In this document: positions 1 through 11,239 of the stretch, one piece after another | Position numbering within the stretch: the first letter of the stretch is position 1 | Layout of the letters: every line of letters starts with the position of its first letter | Source: Climacium dendroides | Lineage: Eukaryota; Streptophyta; Bryopsida; Hypnales; Climaciaceae | Assembly: GCA_950106755.1 (NCBI GenBank) | Contig: OX467084.1 | Coordinates: 28,275,213-28,339,212, forward strand | DNA: 64,000 nucleotides | Reading direction: 5' to 3' | The notes under the pieces: generated by a model | What the model saw: the letters and a program-made list of their open reading frames with translations, nothing else | Database searches by the model: none | What the model was told of the DNA's origin: nothing | Made by a program: the position numbers and the translations under genes

Positions 1-557
1 AAAGATGACATCTCCAACCTTCACTCTTTCAAATGTTTCCTGCTCAATTTCTTCATAAGGCTACCAAAATTATTTTTTTGGATGGCAGAGGGTTAAATGA
101 CATTGGGATTTTGATTCAAAGGATTCTCATGGTGTTTGGCAAATCATCTTAATGTTTCTTTGAATATTTGTTTGCCTAGTCCAAGATTTAGAAGGAAAAA
201 AAAAAGTGTAAACCATAAGTCTATTACCATGGTCCTAGCACTTGACACTGGAGTTTACTTTAATTCTCCGTGTGGATGATGCTTCAGGGAAGGAAAAGCA
301 GCCTCTCTGAAGGCTATTGAATGTTATGTGAGGGGGAGTTCATCCAATCAGATTTGTTATAGGAAATAATAATTTAATGAAGTTGGAGTTTTCTTGAGGT
401 CAAGTTTCTTGTTTGCGGAGTTGAGGCCAACCAAGAAACGTGACCTCTGGAGAACTCCCTTACAAAAAGGGCTACCACGTCAGGTAGCCATATCATTTTT
501 TCATCCATGCTTGAAGTTCATTACCAGACAAGTCTTGGTCGTACATCAGGAAAGTAT

Positions 558-764
558 CCCCTGATTGCAACAGTATTGTTTCAATGCTTGAACAATAGAG
601 TACTAAAAACATATTGTTGCAATACTGCAATAATATATTTTCAATGGATAGAGTACACCTTCCATTGAAATTGTATTGTTGCAGTACTGAAAACAATATG
701 TTCTTAGCACTTTACTATTCAAGCATTGAGACAGTATTGCAACAATACTGTTGCAATTGGGGGG
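558..764. mobile_element. Foldback MITE, ~207 bp
   Basis: The two halves are inverted copies for nearly their whole length. The outer arms read roughly CCCC.GATTGCAACAGTATTG on the left and its reverse complement on the right, and the turn lies near 650-665. The arms differ at scattered positions, so the insertion is not recent. No target duplication could be fixed. The short ORFs across it are a by-product of the palindrome. Confidence 0.75.
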
Positions 765-879
765 CTTTTCTCAATGAGTAGTCTAACCCAATCCAGTGAA
801 AAATAAAGTTTACTTCAATCATATTGCTCCATTTCCCTACAATTCTTGACCAGTGCACTTCTCCACCATAGTCTAAAGC

Positions 880-912
880 AGCCCTTCGTTAGCCCTTCGT
901 TAGCCCTTCGTT
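880..912. repeat. Three tandem 11-bp units
   Basis: Three perfect head-to-tail copies of AGCCCTTCGTT followed by a partial fourth unit. It is a short minisatellite at the edge of a GC-richer island. Confidence 0.9.
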
Positions 913-929
913 AGCCTTCCCTCCTCCCC

Positions 930-1475
930 CCCAATTTGGCCCCCTTGAGGTGCACGTTGCCTGTTTTTTAAACTTGTGATTATGAGAGCACGTACGGGGA
1001 CTTCGTGGTGGTGTTGCCTCTCCGTCGTGGTGTTGATGAAGTCAGGCAGCTCACAATCCTTGGGTTCCCCTTCCCAACAGCTTCAGTACCTTTGCAAACC
1101 AACCGCTGATATTTGGCTTTTATCCCAAACAATGAAACAGGGTCATTCCATGACAATGGGCTTCCCTGTGGTCTCCATCTCCAAGTATGGGTCTTCAGTT
1201 TTAGGGGACGTGTTGTGTGGTGGCAAGCTTTGGGTCGTGGCAGCAGCTATGGTGGGCTGCCCCAACTTAGTATGATCCACTGCTGCACAAAAGCTCCAGG
1301 ACAGACAAATGGAAGCTCATCTCTGGGCTATGGTGGGTGGGTCCTGAAACGCAGGAAAGGGGTGGGCGGAGTGCTGGAAAGCAGCCTTTGGAGGCTACCT
1401 CTGAAAGGACAGAGGAGACAAGGGTACGTCTACTCTACGTACGCCCTAAAGGCAAGGTCGGCAAACTATCTCTAA
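930..1475. other. GC-richer island, nature unknown
   Basis: This stretch is clearly richer in G and C than its surroundings. It holds two overlapping plus-strand reading frames (99 and 120 codons) with no domain I recognise. It may be an old LTR or gene fragment. No splice structure, signal peptide or family motif could be supported. Confidence 0.35.
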
Positions 1476-1518
1476 CAAACTCTTCATTCATGATGGTCTT
1501 TTAACTCCTACAGATTTA

Positions 1519-2427
1519 TTACTATGTTTTCATCAAAATACTTCAAAACTGCCATTTCTAGTACAAGTACCAAATTTTAAAAGAGAGAAAAAAAAAACAT
1601 TTTTGAAAACATGTAACTGTAGGATCTTGTAGTACTCTAGTTTGAGAAGACGTGAAATTTTTTTTTAGGAATTTCCACCAAATAGATTGCAAGATATTAA
1701 CATTTGAATTGGCAAAAATCATGTTTGGGGGGCCTTGCAAAAACCTGGGCAATTGCACTTCACAAGGTCACATTTCTATGAAGAAATGTCTAAAATGGTG
1801 GTGATTCTTTGGATTCATTCTTCATGGCAAGTTGACTATGTGTTTGAAAAGTTTTAGATCATTTGGAATTGTACAACATATAGGAAAAAAAATAGTAAGT
1901 ATAAAGAAGTAGATAATAGTTCAAAGCTCTAAATTGTTAACAATTTATTCATGGAATTGAAAAATGCCAATCCCAATGGTTGTAATGTTGCACACCTTGT
2001 GTTTTTATTTTTTTTCCAAAAATATTGAAAATTGAGTTCAACATAGGACTTCAAAGTTTATTTTAGAGTAGAAAATCCATAACTATCCGCAAACTACTCA
2101 CAAACTAAAACTCCTCATAAATTTCATCTCACTAATCCAAATTGAATGATTCAAAGATTTCCATATGTATATAAATCTAGAGAACCAAGTTCAATTTTTT
2201 TTTTAAATGATTTTTAAAAAAGTTTTTCTTTTGTTGCCCAAATTGCCCACACTTCGTTGAAAACTACATATCATACAATAACTTTTGAACCATGAGGTCA
2301 TAAATTATGAAACTATTGGGCTTGAAAGATACTCATTGGGCACTTGCTGTGTGAAAGAAATAAAGAAAAATAAATAAAAATTCCATTTGTAGTGAGCTAC
2401 ATTGTTAGAAAATGCAGTTTAGGACTT
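1519..2427 (+). mobile_element. Non-autonomous repeat family X, copy 1
   Basis: About 0.9 kb that aligns by eye, in the same orientation, with 23459-24356. Shared landmarks are the 'aaaactgccatttctagtac' start, a 'taggatcttgtagt' word followed ~60-70 bases later by 'gattgcaagat', and a right end of the type 'ggactttaagggtaa'. No coding capacity is visible. It is probably a non-autonomous DNA transposon, but its class is unknown. Confidence 0.65.
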
Positions 2428-3050
2428 TAAGGGTAAAACCAATTTTATTACTTTTACTATTACAATTGTGATGCATCCAAACATGGATAAGAACTTCTTA
2501 CTCATATTCAATCAATGTAATCTTATACATAATAACAATGATTCATAATTGTTTTTATGATTACAAAAATAATATTTTAAATTCTGAATCATTAGTGATT
2601 TTTAAAAATTATTGAAAAAAAAGAAATTTTTCCTATTTTTTAAATTTCATGCCAAAAAATTCCACACAATTCTTGATTGATTCCTATATTTATTTAAACC
2701 TTGATGAAAAAGAAGCCTTCCTTATTTCTTGAACCAATTCCTTTAAACTCGATTGCACAATATCCAATATTTCTAATTTGTTGAAAAATAGTATTTTATT
2801 AAAAAAACTTAATAAAAGTTTGATATTGGCCCCTAGGCCAAGAATTGACCTCCCATTTTTGGTACACGTACTTTAAAGAGCTCAAGCCATATCAAATAAT
2901 GTTTTTTAGAATAAAAAATTAACTCCACCAAACTAGGATTGATTTTAGGGGTTTTTAGGAACACCCATTTGCCCGATGATTGACAGGCTCCACTAGCCCT
3001 CGACTTTACATAGAAGCCTGCCCTGAATTTTGTTAGAAACATGTCATATA

Positions 3051-3251
3051 CATTAGAAGACATTTTAGGCCTCTATAGGGCTGTTTCAATTTTAGAATGC
3101 CAAAAAAAGTTGAATTTAAAAAAAATTCAAAAATGACGTGGCAGGTCTCGACCACATCAACCTATTGCTCTATTATTGCTATAGTGCACTGCAAGGGGGT
3201 CCCTACTATGATAACTCGCAGCCCTATAGAGGCCTGAAATGTCTTCTAATG
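3051..3251. mobile_element. TIR element (MITE), ~200 bp
   Basis: The ends are inverted repeats of about 33 bases with a single difference. The left arm begins CATTAGAAGACATTTTAGGC and the right arm is its reverse complement, ending at 3251. The centre is unrelated single-copy-looking sequence. The tight match of the arms suggests a fairly young insertion. No target duplication was assigned. Confidence 0.8.
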
Positions 3252-3379
3252 CCTCAAAGCATCTCCACTAGTAGTATTCCATTGGACCACAACATCAAGA
3301 AGTGTGGAGGCACTTGCTACCCTTGTAAAATGTACCCAAGCCCTGACGAGTTGCACCAACCCACCCCTCAAAGTCTTTG

Positions 3380-4330
3380 CTAAAGTTCTTCCCTTCCTTC
3401 TTACACCTCTCTCTAGCCACGTCTTCCACTAAGGCACTAGTCAAAGTTGATCAAGTTTAAGTCTAAAACTGAGTGTAAACTGAAAATTGTCTGTTAAAAA
3501 GACCCTCCGCTGCTGAGCAAATGCAGGAGTGATGCAAGAAAAGGCTCAATATCAAGGTGTTGGTGTGGAGCTGGGTTTTTTTGGGGGTCTGTAGCGGCCT
3601 CCGCAAGCCTGGAGCGGCGTTGCAGAGGCCCTGGTAGCGACGGGAGGCCAGGTGGCCATGCTCTCGGTGACTCAGCAAACTCTGAATTCATGGCATGGGT
3701 GTGAAGACCGAGGTTGCTCCCTTCGATATTGGAATTTCAAATTACATGTGTAATGTTTTAACCACATATAGATTGGTAGCAATAATAAATCCCCCCCCCT
3801 TCCCATCCGGTGGGCCCCACATGCAGGTGTCCTGTTTCCATTGGGTGCCTACTATTCCAGTGTCTGACTGGACTAACTGAACGTAAGCTTAGGCTTCTAT
3901 TTTCTGTTTGAATTGTTCCTATGCATCCCTGTTGTCCCCATGAACTTCCCTGTAGCTTCAACTATCTGACTTAAGTGCCCATGATGCAGAGCTGGTGGGG
4001 CGTAATTGCTCCCTTCATTACCAAGGGAGGCTCCGGGCTTCCCCCACCCTAAACCCAGGGAGGCCAACCAGAATTGGGGCCCCCTTCAGTTGTCAACTAA
4101 AAGCCCCCTTGGAAGACAAATGACAATTGGCACACATGAAGACATGATTAGTAGGATCCCCAGTGCCCGCCCGCCTGTCCCCACATCAAAAAAAAAAAAA
4201 TTAAAAAAAAATAGTCAACTAAATTCCATAATCCTCCTACTGAGGGGAATCCCTTAATTAAGAAGGAGCTTAACCTACTGACTGACTGCAGCGGCCTTGG
4301 AATGGTCAGTTGCACATGTTTCCATTGAGG
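3380..4330. other. GC-richer mixed region without assigned gene
   Basis: It holds a C/G-rich patch at 3570-3690, a C-run near 3790, an A-run near 4190 and several short ORFs in both directions. None shows a family motif. I see no gene here that I can support. Confidence 0.3.
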
Positions 4331-5429
4331 GATGGGAAGAGGGGATGGTCCCCCTTTTTTTTGGGTTTTTGAGAAAGTGAGGTTAGGTTTCTAATCGTCC
4401 TGTTATTGGTAAGCATTTATAATCTAAATGACAAGCAATCATGTGGGCATGCCAACAATTTCAAGTTCCTTTCTGTTCCATGTGGGCTTTTAACCCCTCA
4501 AGCTCTTTGGATGATTAGGGAATGGTTTGGGGGGCATCCCAAGTAATGTACTGAGTATTAGAGTTAATAGGAAAGTGTGGAGGAATGCGGGACCACTAGC
4601 CAGAGTTTGGGAAAAACATGGGACGAAACTCTTTGGAGCACCAAAACTGAGGTCGGATGGAGTTTAGTGCTGTGTTGTTTTATACTATTCTTAGTTAAAA
4701 CTTCCTCTGACGCCTGTTTACAAACACAGGAAGAACTTTATGATTAACTCTAATATATTTGTTGTTTTCTTTTGCTTCTCTTTTGGGGACTGGAAATCAA
4801 GCAAAGGGGTTTCAGAGGATCTGATTTTCACTAACATTGAACAACTAGAAAGGTTAGAAAGTTATGTTTCAATGTTTTGTTTTGACTTTTGATCTCCAAA
4901 TTGGGTATAGTGAACTTGCCAATCACTAGACAGGCAAAATTCAAATCCTTCTCTACATAAAAATTAGAGACTTGCATGTTTTGAAAATTAGAGTGATTAT
5001 TAAATGTCATGTTAAGATTCACCTTCGAACGATAAAATGTAAGAAGATTTCTTCCTATAAATTTTATTGCAATTTAAAACCGATTCACTTGAAATCTAGT
5101 CAAAAATTCCTTGCAGCCCTTCACCGCATAGTGTGCGGTCATTGGGTGGTGATACAAAATTTTATTCCCATCACAATTGAATTTGTAGTGGAATTGTGCG
5201 ATTACTGTGCGGTAATTGGCAACAATTGTTATATGGTTCTTGGATGTGTGCGGTGAATGGCCAGTTTACTCTAAATCGAATAGATCATTATTTTGTTGTT
5301 CAAATTTGCATACTTCCTTCTATCTTGGGCTCTACTCAAATCTAAGTCTTTAGATCTTTTTGCAAAGTAAAATTCAAGTCATTGGGCTTGAAAGCTTAGC
5401 AAATCCATATTGTCAAAAGCTCGGGCAAC
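4331..5429. other. No gene seen; one weak foldback
   Basis: Mostly unassigned sequence. Around 5116-5263 the word TTCACCGCA near the left end is mirrored by TGCGGTGAA near the right end, with further GTGCGGT words between. This may be a small diverged foldback element. Confidence 0.3.
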
Positions 5430-6340
5430 TTTAATCCCTAAAAAAGTCCCAAGGCCTCTTTTCCATAAAAAAAACCACTCAAAACTACTATTTTAATATT
5501 TTTTATGCATATCTAACCGTAGGATCTTGTACTAGAATAGTACAAAAATGAGTGGATGTAATTTCACAAACTTTGATTGTGTAGATTGCAAGATATTTGT
5601 GTTTAAAGTGAAGAAAACAAGATTTTTTTGTACCTTACTCAACTACATTTTTTGGCTTTGAACCTTCATAACTTATGATTTTTGCTCTACTAATTTCAAA
5701 TTTAATATTTTAAATGATAAACAATTGAATTGAGAGTTTAGGGAAAAATTCAAAAAACATACACATAGTTTTACTTGTTACATAATTGTTAAGTAGAAGC
5801 AGGTTCAAGATCGAAGAAAATTTAAATTGTTAATAGCTTGAAGATGGAATAGAAATATACTAAATTAATCTCAATGGTGAGATTGTTTTAGCAAGAGATC
5901 TTAACCTTATGAAACTTTTGTTTTTGTAAAAATGAAAAAATTATGATCATAAAGAATCTTGCAAGTTAATTTTTCAAGAAAATGCTAAGATTACCTAAAA
6001 AACAAAATTGTCCATAACTTTCACATGAAAAATTCAAATGGAATAAATCAAAGCTTCCTCTCTCTTTCTAAACATAATATATACAAAAATAATAATTAAT
6101 TTTAAATTATATTTTTTTGAATTTTTTTTTCTGCCCACCAAACAATAAAAGGAGGCTTTTTGTGCCATAACTTTTGCTCCCAGACTCCAATTGAAATAAA
6201 AATATATATTTTCCAAAAGCTAATGTATTTTTTTATCTTTTAAAAAAAAATTCAAAAAAGTCACAACAAATATTGAGATCATAGAAGCGTGTCAGAATTC
6301 ATTTTATCCCTTGAGGGTACAATGGGATTTTAGGAATTAA
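5430..6340 (-). mobile_element. CCCCTAAAG-end repeat family, reversed copy
   Basis: The left edge reads 'aatccctaaaaaagtcccaaggcc' and the interior carries the 'taggatcttgta' / 'gattgcaagatat' pair and a 'gaataaatcaaagctt' word. The same landmarks occur in opposite order at 7108-7696, 41728-43441 and 54755-55510. It appears to be a decayed member of a non-autonomous TIR family whose ends resemble TTAACCCCTAAAGTCC. Confidence 0.5.
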
Positions 6341-7107
6341 AAAAAACATTGTGTTATTCTCACATACATTGCTCTTGGACTCCAATAGTTTTAGGCAAGA
6401 CACTTGTACTAGTCAAGAATAAAATCTTTAAATTACAAATTCTAAAAATTGGATAATTTTTTGTTAACAATTTTTTTTAAATATTATTTTTGACAATTTT
6501 GGGAGTCTTTTCTAATTTTCTACTCAAATAATTTTTGAAGTTAACACCTTGTGTTTTGCATGTTTATTTAGAGCATTGCCAACAATGTTGAAAAAATCAT
6601 CTTGCCTAAATATAGGGACATTAATTCATTGCAACAAATTTTTGTTTTATCCTACAATTGCAACTCATTGTTGTCTTTTACAATGTTTTCTTTTTCATGA
6701 AAATTTTGATAGTTTTGAAAAAAAAAATACCTACATATTTATGTCCCTCCAAATTTCTTCCATTAATATGTAGATATCAATTGCATTGTTGTTTTTTAAA
6801 AGAAAGGTTTGCTCCTAGTGGCCCATAGTAAAAGAATCTCCATCATTGGTAATCCAACACACTCCTTGTAGAAAAAAAAAATTAGTGTCGGCGAAGTTGT
6901 TGTCTTCAACAAAATTGCAATTTTTGCCATGTTGAATATCCCCTAAATGTTGAAACTCAAAATAATTAGAATTTTAAAATATTAATAATAAATAATTAAA
7001 ATTCTTCGACAATACATCCAAAGAGAGATATCAGTGATTCATATATAGCATTCTTTCTTTATTTCATTGATATATTACATAATTTTTCTTGAATCTTCTT
7101 CAACAAA

Positions 7108-7696
7108 CATTAACTCCTTAAGTCCCATTGTCCCTATAGAGGACAAAATGGATTTTGGGTAGGCTCCTATGATCTTAATTTTTACTGAAACTTTTTGAAA
7201 CTTCTCATCAGATAGAAAAACATAAGAGCTTTCTGGGAATGTAATTTTTATTTCAATTGATGCCTAGGAGCAAAAGTTATGCTACAATAACCTCAAAATG
7301 GGGGAGATTTGGTAGCCAAAAGAATCCACAAAAAATAAAAATAAAATTTTAATACTTCTTTTTCTATAGATTATATATTTTTTTCTAAATAAGAAGCTTT
7401 GATTCATTCCATTTGGATTAGTGATATGAAAGTTATGGAGCTTCTTGTTTTGTATGCAATTAGAGCAACTTCTTGAAAGAAATTTTTTTCTTTCACTTTG
7501 AATGCTAATATCTTTCAATCTATATGGTCAAAAATCACAAAACTTTCATCATGTGATCTAATACAAGTGTAGAACAAGATCCTATGGTTAAATTCTAAAA
7601 AATATTTTTAAAATTTATTTTGTAGGTGAACGTAGTAGAAGTGGTAGTTTTGAGTGGTTTTGACAAAAAAATGGCCTTAGGACTTTAAGAGTAAAG
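7108..7696 (+). mobile_element. CCCCTAAAG-end repeat family, short copy
   Basis: About 590 bp. The left end is 'ttaactccttaagtccc' and the right end is 'ggccttaggactttaagagtaa', an imperfect inverted repeat. The interior has 'gctttgattcattccatttgg' and 'gttatggagcttcttg', both also found near 42015 and 55030. No coding potential was seen. Confidence 0.55.
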
Positions 7697-7699
7697 AGG

Positions 7700-9456
7700 A
7701 TGAGTATACTTTTCACAGCACTCATCATCCACACAAAAAATGGTTGAATGCTTAAGTATATATATACACCACAAATCCTATAGTGTGATTGGACTATCAT
7801 TAATTGCTTGCACTTGCCAAACCTATGAAACCATCTATAAACATAAATAGCAATTTAAAGATTTTATTTTTGGCGTTGATTCAATTTTGTTGTACTTTCA
7901 AATTAGAAAGTTCACATTTTATCTTTGGCATTGATTCAATTTTAAGTGTACTTTCTAATTTGAATTTGATTTCGATTTCTAGCTGAAGTTCAAGGTTTTA
8001 TTTTTGGTTTTATTATTTGCCTCCCCTATTGCAAAGCAACCTCAAGAGTTTATAATTATTATAGATCCATCAATTTCCAAGGTTGATTTAGCCATATATG
8101 GTGTATTTTTTCTACTTTATAACTAGATGGGAAGGGGAAGTTTAGTAATCTATAAGATGAAGTAGATGATCATCTGGTCTCACTTTCAAAGTATTTTGGG
8201 CTCTCCTAATAATCTTGTGTCACTGTATGTGAAATTATTCCATCTACAATGCTACTATAGATTAATTATGGAAATACATCAAAAAATAGAGTTTTTGTTT
8301 TGAGGTTCAATTTTTTGCCATGATAAGCTCAAACTTTTAGACTATCAACAGAATATATTTAGTCCACTAAATTTTTTATTTAGTGTGTTTAATTAATAAG
8401 TATTTTTCCATACATGTGTTGAAAAGAAAGACACACTTGTACAATTTGATTTTTTCACTTGGATAGAACTTTTTGTATGTAGTTTTAATTGTACAATTGC
8501 AAAACCAATTTGATTGATGTTCTAAAATACCAAATGAGAATTTGTAAAATGCTTTTAGATGGATGAATTAAATGTCATTTATGGAATGAAGTTATGGGAT
8601 TTAGCCTCATCTATTGACAAAGAAAATACATGGCCTTTTTATTTTGTGAATCGACCCCCTCACTCAATCCCGGTTTTAATACTGGAAAAATACATTACTT
8701 TATTATTTGCCATGCATGATAAAATTTAGAAATTTTTGAATTAATTTTTACAAACAGAATGTTCTTTGCTGTACTTTGTGACCTTGCAAATTGATCAAAT
8801 TTGATTTTTGATTGCTATTTGGAACCAATAAAACAACTCCAAAATAACCCTACCAATTGGCAACAAGTTTTTAGTTATGGTTCCCTCCTTTGGGGAGACC
8901 ATATTTATAACACCAATAACAAAAAATCCACATAAAAGGGAGGTTTTGTATGCAATTTCAATATGGTAGAATGTCACAATGATAAATTCACCACTTGTTA
9001 CTAGCCCAAGAGAGACTATTATTTAATGGACTCAAGGATTCAATTCAAGTGGCCAAGTATCTTCTCACCATTCCTAACCTTTTGTTTTCATGGGACAATG
9101 CCTAGAGTGACAACACCCGCATTATAGCGTGGCTTGATAGATACAATATTTTTTTTGACTCTGCCATATTAGTCACAAGTTTTTTTTAAGTATCGAATTG
9201 AGGATGACCACACTTGGTTTGATCATTGCCCAATATCCATAGTAATAATTAGAAAAAAAATAGGCCTTGGGGGAGCTACTCCAAAGCCTTGAAAAGATCC
9301 TCAAGATTTCATTTTATTTTGCTTTAACATTAAGTTTTTTCTTATTCTTGTATACTATATATTAGGATGTTAGATGATTGCTGGTGGAAGGGGGGGGGGG
9401 CTTTGAATCCACCTTGGGAGGTGGATTCTAACTTTAACAAACCTTAACCTTGATTA
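7700..9456. other. AT-rich DNA, nothing recognised
   Basis: Only short spurious reading frames are present. There is a short internal similarity at 7860-7970, where a phrase containing 'ttggcnttgattcaatttt' occurs twice, and an 11-base G run near 9391. No gene or element boundary can be supported. Confidence 0.4.
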
Positions 9457-10350
9457 TTAACCTTTCAAGGTCCAAGGCCTTTTGGGTTCAAAAATACCAT
9501 TGCTTTTGAAGCGTTATAGTTCAAAATGTTAGTAAGGTATAGAAATCTTGATCATATAATCTTGTAGTGTGTGTGTTGTAGATGACATGAATTAAATCTG
9601 GGGTCATTTGGCCACATAGATTGCAAGATTATAATGTAGTGTAGAAAAAAGATGCCAAAATTTTCCTAGCAACACATTTGGAGGTGAAATTTGATTTTTA
9701 AATCTACTCAAATGAAAAAAACTAAACTAAAAAGTGATTCAAAACCAACATATAAACACATTGGTGAAAAAAAGAATATCATTAAAATGACTCATTATGT
9801 CTACAAAATGGCTTTGGAATGTCAAAAAATAGCATAAAAATTTGGAAAAAAATCCATCTTAGGCTTAACCTCTTACTTAAATGCTTTTGAGTCACTTATA
9901 ACTTCTTGGAGTGATATGAAATTTTATCTACACAAACTAGACTAGTATGTGCAATTTTTCCAAATTTTTTTTTACTAGAAACATACACTATATGAAGAGG
10001 AACCAAGCCTCCAAAGTTCATTGTAATCCAAATATGTTGAGATTTTGAACTTTGGATTGCTCCCAAACATTCAAAACAACTTGGAATGACATGAAAATTT
10101 TACCACCATAACTAGACTTCAAGAAGAACATAATCCAACATATTTGATTGAAAACAATATTGGATGATGCCTCCAAAATTGTAGTCATCAAATGCAGTTT
10201 GGTGAACTCAAATTGAACCTTTGAACTTTGATTGGGTATCAAGAAATTAGTACACTTTTGATTGATCTGAAAATTATACACACAAACAAAAAGAGAGTTC
10301 AAATCTTCCAACAAGTTTTTATTGAATTTGGACGTCAAATGCAAACATTA
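9457..10350 (-). mobile_element. Non-autonomous repeat family Z, reversed copy
   Basis: Starts TTAACCTTTCAAGG and matches, inverted, the region ~62480-63500. Both hold the 'cacatttggaggtgaaatt' phrase, a 'gattgcaagattataatgt'-like phrase and a short open frame ending in a similar stretch (minus 10018-10160 here, plus 62790-62935 there). Probably a non-autonomous DNA element. The right limit is uncertain. Confidence 0.55.
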
Positions 10351-10555
10351 CAACACTTTGTACTAGACATAAAATTAAATGAGGGTACTTTTGGTCACCT
10401 TGGACATTTCAGATGGCACTGTCCAAGACTTACATCCTCGGCACATGGTAACAACAATGTGTGAAGAGGTTGTTTTTATAATGAAATCAATTGTCCACTA
10501 TGAACCCTCAAAGGGTATGGGATAATTTTTAGATGAAAGCTTGAGCACTCATTGT

Positions 10556-10957
10556 CAAAACATAGAAATTGTACTCAAAGTAGAATTTCAGACCTCATTT
10601 TAGCATAGTAGAATAATTTTTTTCAAAAAACATTTCACTACAGAAAGTTGGAGAATCAATATGTCTTTTAGCTTTACTAATCCATTTGAGGTTTAAAGAC
10701 TCCAATAAAATATTATGAACGAAATTCATAGAAGGTATTTGAAAATGTCAAAAGAAAATGTCCCTTCTAACTCTTCTCTAAATTTTGTCCATAACTTTTT
10801 ATTCAAGATTCTAAAATTCAAACGGATTTTTGGAGATGAAGGATAGGTTGATTACACAACTTTTTTTAGTTCAAAGTTTTTTGAAAAAAGTTATTCTACT
10901 ATGCTTAAATGAGGTCTGAAATTTTATTTTTAACACAATTTATACTTTTGACTTAAC
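10556..10957. mobile_element. Foldback element, ~400 bp
   Basis: The left arm, with 'aatttcagacctcattt' then 'agcatagtagaataa', is mirrored by the right arm 'ttattctactatgctt' then 'aaatgaggtctgaaatt'. The arms are about 60-90 bases, with unrelated DNA between. No target duplication was resolved. Confidence 0.7.
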
Positions 10958-11239
10958 TATGAGCGGTTGCGCTCCTATTCATCCTAATTTACATATCCCA
11001 CATGGATTGTTTTACCTACTATTACCTCACTAGTATAAATAGCTTTCTTCTCCTCTTCAAACTCTCTAAATTCAATGGCATTTGAAGCTAGTTGAAAAAA
11101 ATGAAAGTTCCCTAATAACTCAGGCAAATAACTTCAAATAAAAGTGGACTTTATATTTGGCATAATTTATTTCATTTGCCAAAAAAATGCCCTACATTTT
11201 GATTCAGATGATTATTAAACCTACTTTTCCTACACCTCC

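Noticed and set aside
976..1475. Two overlapping plus-strand ORFs of 99 and 120 codons
   Set aside because: No motif, no conserved copy elsewhere in the window and no splice or promoter support; reported only as a GC-richer island.
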